Assembly (NCBI GenBank): GCA_001769125.1
Contig: MEOG01000020.1
Span: forward strand, 1-64,000
Source: Bacteroidetes bacterium GWF2_35_48
GTDB taxonomy: Bacteria; Bacteroidota; Bacteroidia; Bacteroidales; GWF2-35-48
Length of the DNA: 64,000 nt
Reading direction: 5' to 3'
Shown here: in pieces, positions 63,141 to 64,000 of the stretch
Layout of the letters: each line of letters starts with the position of its first letter
How positions within the stretch are numbered: the first letter of the stretch is position 1
Program-made: the position numbers and the translations under genes
Notes under the pieces: generated by a model
What the model was told of the DNA's origin: nothing
What the model saw: only the letters and a program-made list of their open reading frames with translations
Database searches by the model: none

Positions 63141-64000
63141 ACCATTCGTTGAATTTTTTTAATCCCTCAGTAATGTTGAATTTTGGATTATATCCCAGGA
63201 GACGTTGTGCTTTTTCAATATTTGCATGAGTAATAATCATCTCACCTTCTCTTAATTTTTGGTTTTTTCTAATAATTTTTATTCCTGAAAGTTCCTCAAT
63301 CTGTTGTATTAAATCTTTTAGAAAGATATATTGATTATTGCCAAGATTAATTATTTCATAAATTGGGTTTTGGGATTCTTTTAAAAATTTAACACCTGCA
63401 ACAATACCGTCTAAAATATCTTCAATATACGTGTAGTCGCGTGCAGTGAGGCCGTCTCCGTATACATCAACAGGTTTTGACTTGTAAGCGCTGTCAAAAA
63501 ATTTATAAATAGCTAAATCGGGTCGGAGACGAGGACCATAAACAGAAAAAAAACGAAAATTAATTATTTTATAATTATAAAGATTAAAATATGAATAATT
63601 TAAAAGCTCCATCGATTTTTTAGTAACAGCGTATACAGAAACCGGGCTGTTTGCTTTTTGTTCCTCTTTAAACGGTATTTTATCGCCATTTCCATAAACA
63701 GATGAAGATGAAGCAAAAATGAGTTTATCACAACAAAATGCCTGCATTATATTTAAAATAGAAAGAGAGCCAGCAATGTTTGTGGATATATATTCCTCAG
63801 GGTTCTTAATTGAACCCATAACTCCCGCTTTGGCTGCTAAATGAATAACAAGATCAAATGTTCCGGTTATTTTACTTTTTATAAATTTTTCATCCTGAAT
63901 ATCTGCTTCTAAAAAATAAAATGCATTACAACTTAAACTTTTTGATAAATTGATTAACTTTATTTGCTTTGAATAAAAAATATCAAAATTATCAATTCCG
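63121..64000 (-). CDS. UDP-glucuronate 4-epimerase-like NAD-dependent epimerase, partial
   Basis: The frame stays open past the internal ATG at 63819 to the window end, so the 5' part is cut off. Visible residues include FDLVIHLAAKAGVMGSIKNP, ASSSSVYGNGDKIPF, YAVTKKSMELLNY (Tyr/Lys pair) and INFRFFSVYGPRLRPD, which resemble UDP-glucuronate 4-epimerases. The N-terminal GxxGxxG lies outside the window. It would supply UDP-galacturonate from UDP-glucuronate, fitting the C5-epimerase-like proteins downstream. Confidence 0.82.
   Translation of the reverse strand, partial: GIDNFDIFYSKQIKLINLSKSLSCNAFYFLEADIQDEKFIKSKITGTFDLVIHLAAKAGVMGSIKNPEEYISTNIAGSLSILNIMQAFCCDKLIFASSSSVYGNGDKIPFKEEQKANSPVSVYAVTKKSMELLNYSYFNLYNYKIINFRFFSVYGPRLRPDLAIYKFFDSAYKSKPVDVYGDGLTARDYTYIEDILDGIVAGVKFLKESQNPIYEIINLGNNQYIFLKDLIQQIEELSGIKIIRKNQKLREGEMIITHANIEKAQRLLGYNPKFNITEGLKKFNEWYEKIGN

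Noticed and set aside
63121-63819. The epimerase taken as a complete 232-residue gene.
   Set aside because: The frame stays open to the window edge and encodes the expected upstream residues, so the gene is cut by the window.

Overview
The window reads as a chromosomal stretch from an AT-rich, probably anaerobic member of the Bacteroidota. The pointers are promoter-like TAnnTTTG -7 boxes in place of Shine-Dalgarno signals, a secreted protein with a type IX secretion (T9SS) type A C-terminal signal, a FISUMP-domain surface protein, TPR-SpoIIE phosphatase architecture, a PPi-type phosphofructokinase, an EF-G2-like translation factor, and a hybrid-cluster protein with oxygen-sensitive partners. 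No rRNA, tRNA, CRISPR array or intact transposase was seen.

Left part (1-12000, mostly minus strand): a nitrosative/redox-stress cluster made of an Rrf2 regulator, a 2x[4Fe-4S] ferredoxin-like protein, hydroxylamine reductase (Hcp) and a 59-residue BFD-like [2Fe-2S] protein. Next come a second Rrf2 regulator coupled to a TPR-SpoIIE phosphatase, then a xanthine dehydrogenase operon (xdhC, a small DUF2283 gene, xdhA, xdhB) for purine breakdown. The 3' end of xdhC is duplicated around the DUF2283 gene.

Middle part (12100-32700): housekeeping and cell-surface genes on both strands. They include an M3 dipeptidase lipoprotein, rfbB, a CpsB-type PHP phosphatase, a TM2 protein, cmk-ispH, PPi-type PFK, a Fic protein, an alpha-oxoamine synthase, a predicted outer-membrane protein, purD, a YfgM-like TPR protein, two secreted proteins and an EF-G paralogue with altered GTPase motifs. 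Many intergenic gaps hold short palindromes or heptamer-repeat hairpins, and one palindrome lies in frame inside the SpoIIE phosphatase gene. A roughly 500-bp set of nested inverted repeats precedes a broken AAA_14/DUF4143 ATPase gene.

Right part (33843-64000): a surface-polysaccharide locus, nearly all on the minus strand and running off the right edge. It contains a UDP-glucuronate 4-epimerase-like enzyme (partial), glycosyltransferases of GT2, GT4 and probable GT-C type, an AsnB amidotransferase, a methyltransferase and two glucuronyl C5-epimerase-like proteins each overlapping a GT4 gene. A compact five-gene sugar-nucleotide module follows (LegB-like dehydratase, DegT aminotransferase, ATP-grasp ligase, PglD-like acyltransferase, PtmE-like CBS-nucleotidyltransferase). 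The rest is a Wzx flippase, hexapeptide acyltransferases, a PIG-L deacetylase, a sugar N-formyltransferase, a family of three related GT domains (two fused in one 900-residue ORF), a WbpG-like amidotransferase, a possible Wzy-like membrane protein and an acyltransferase-3 protein. Together they suggest a uronic-acid-containing glycan with amidated, N-acylated, formylated and O-acylated sugars. The structure itself is inference.
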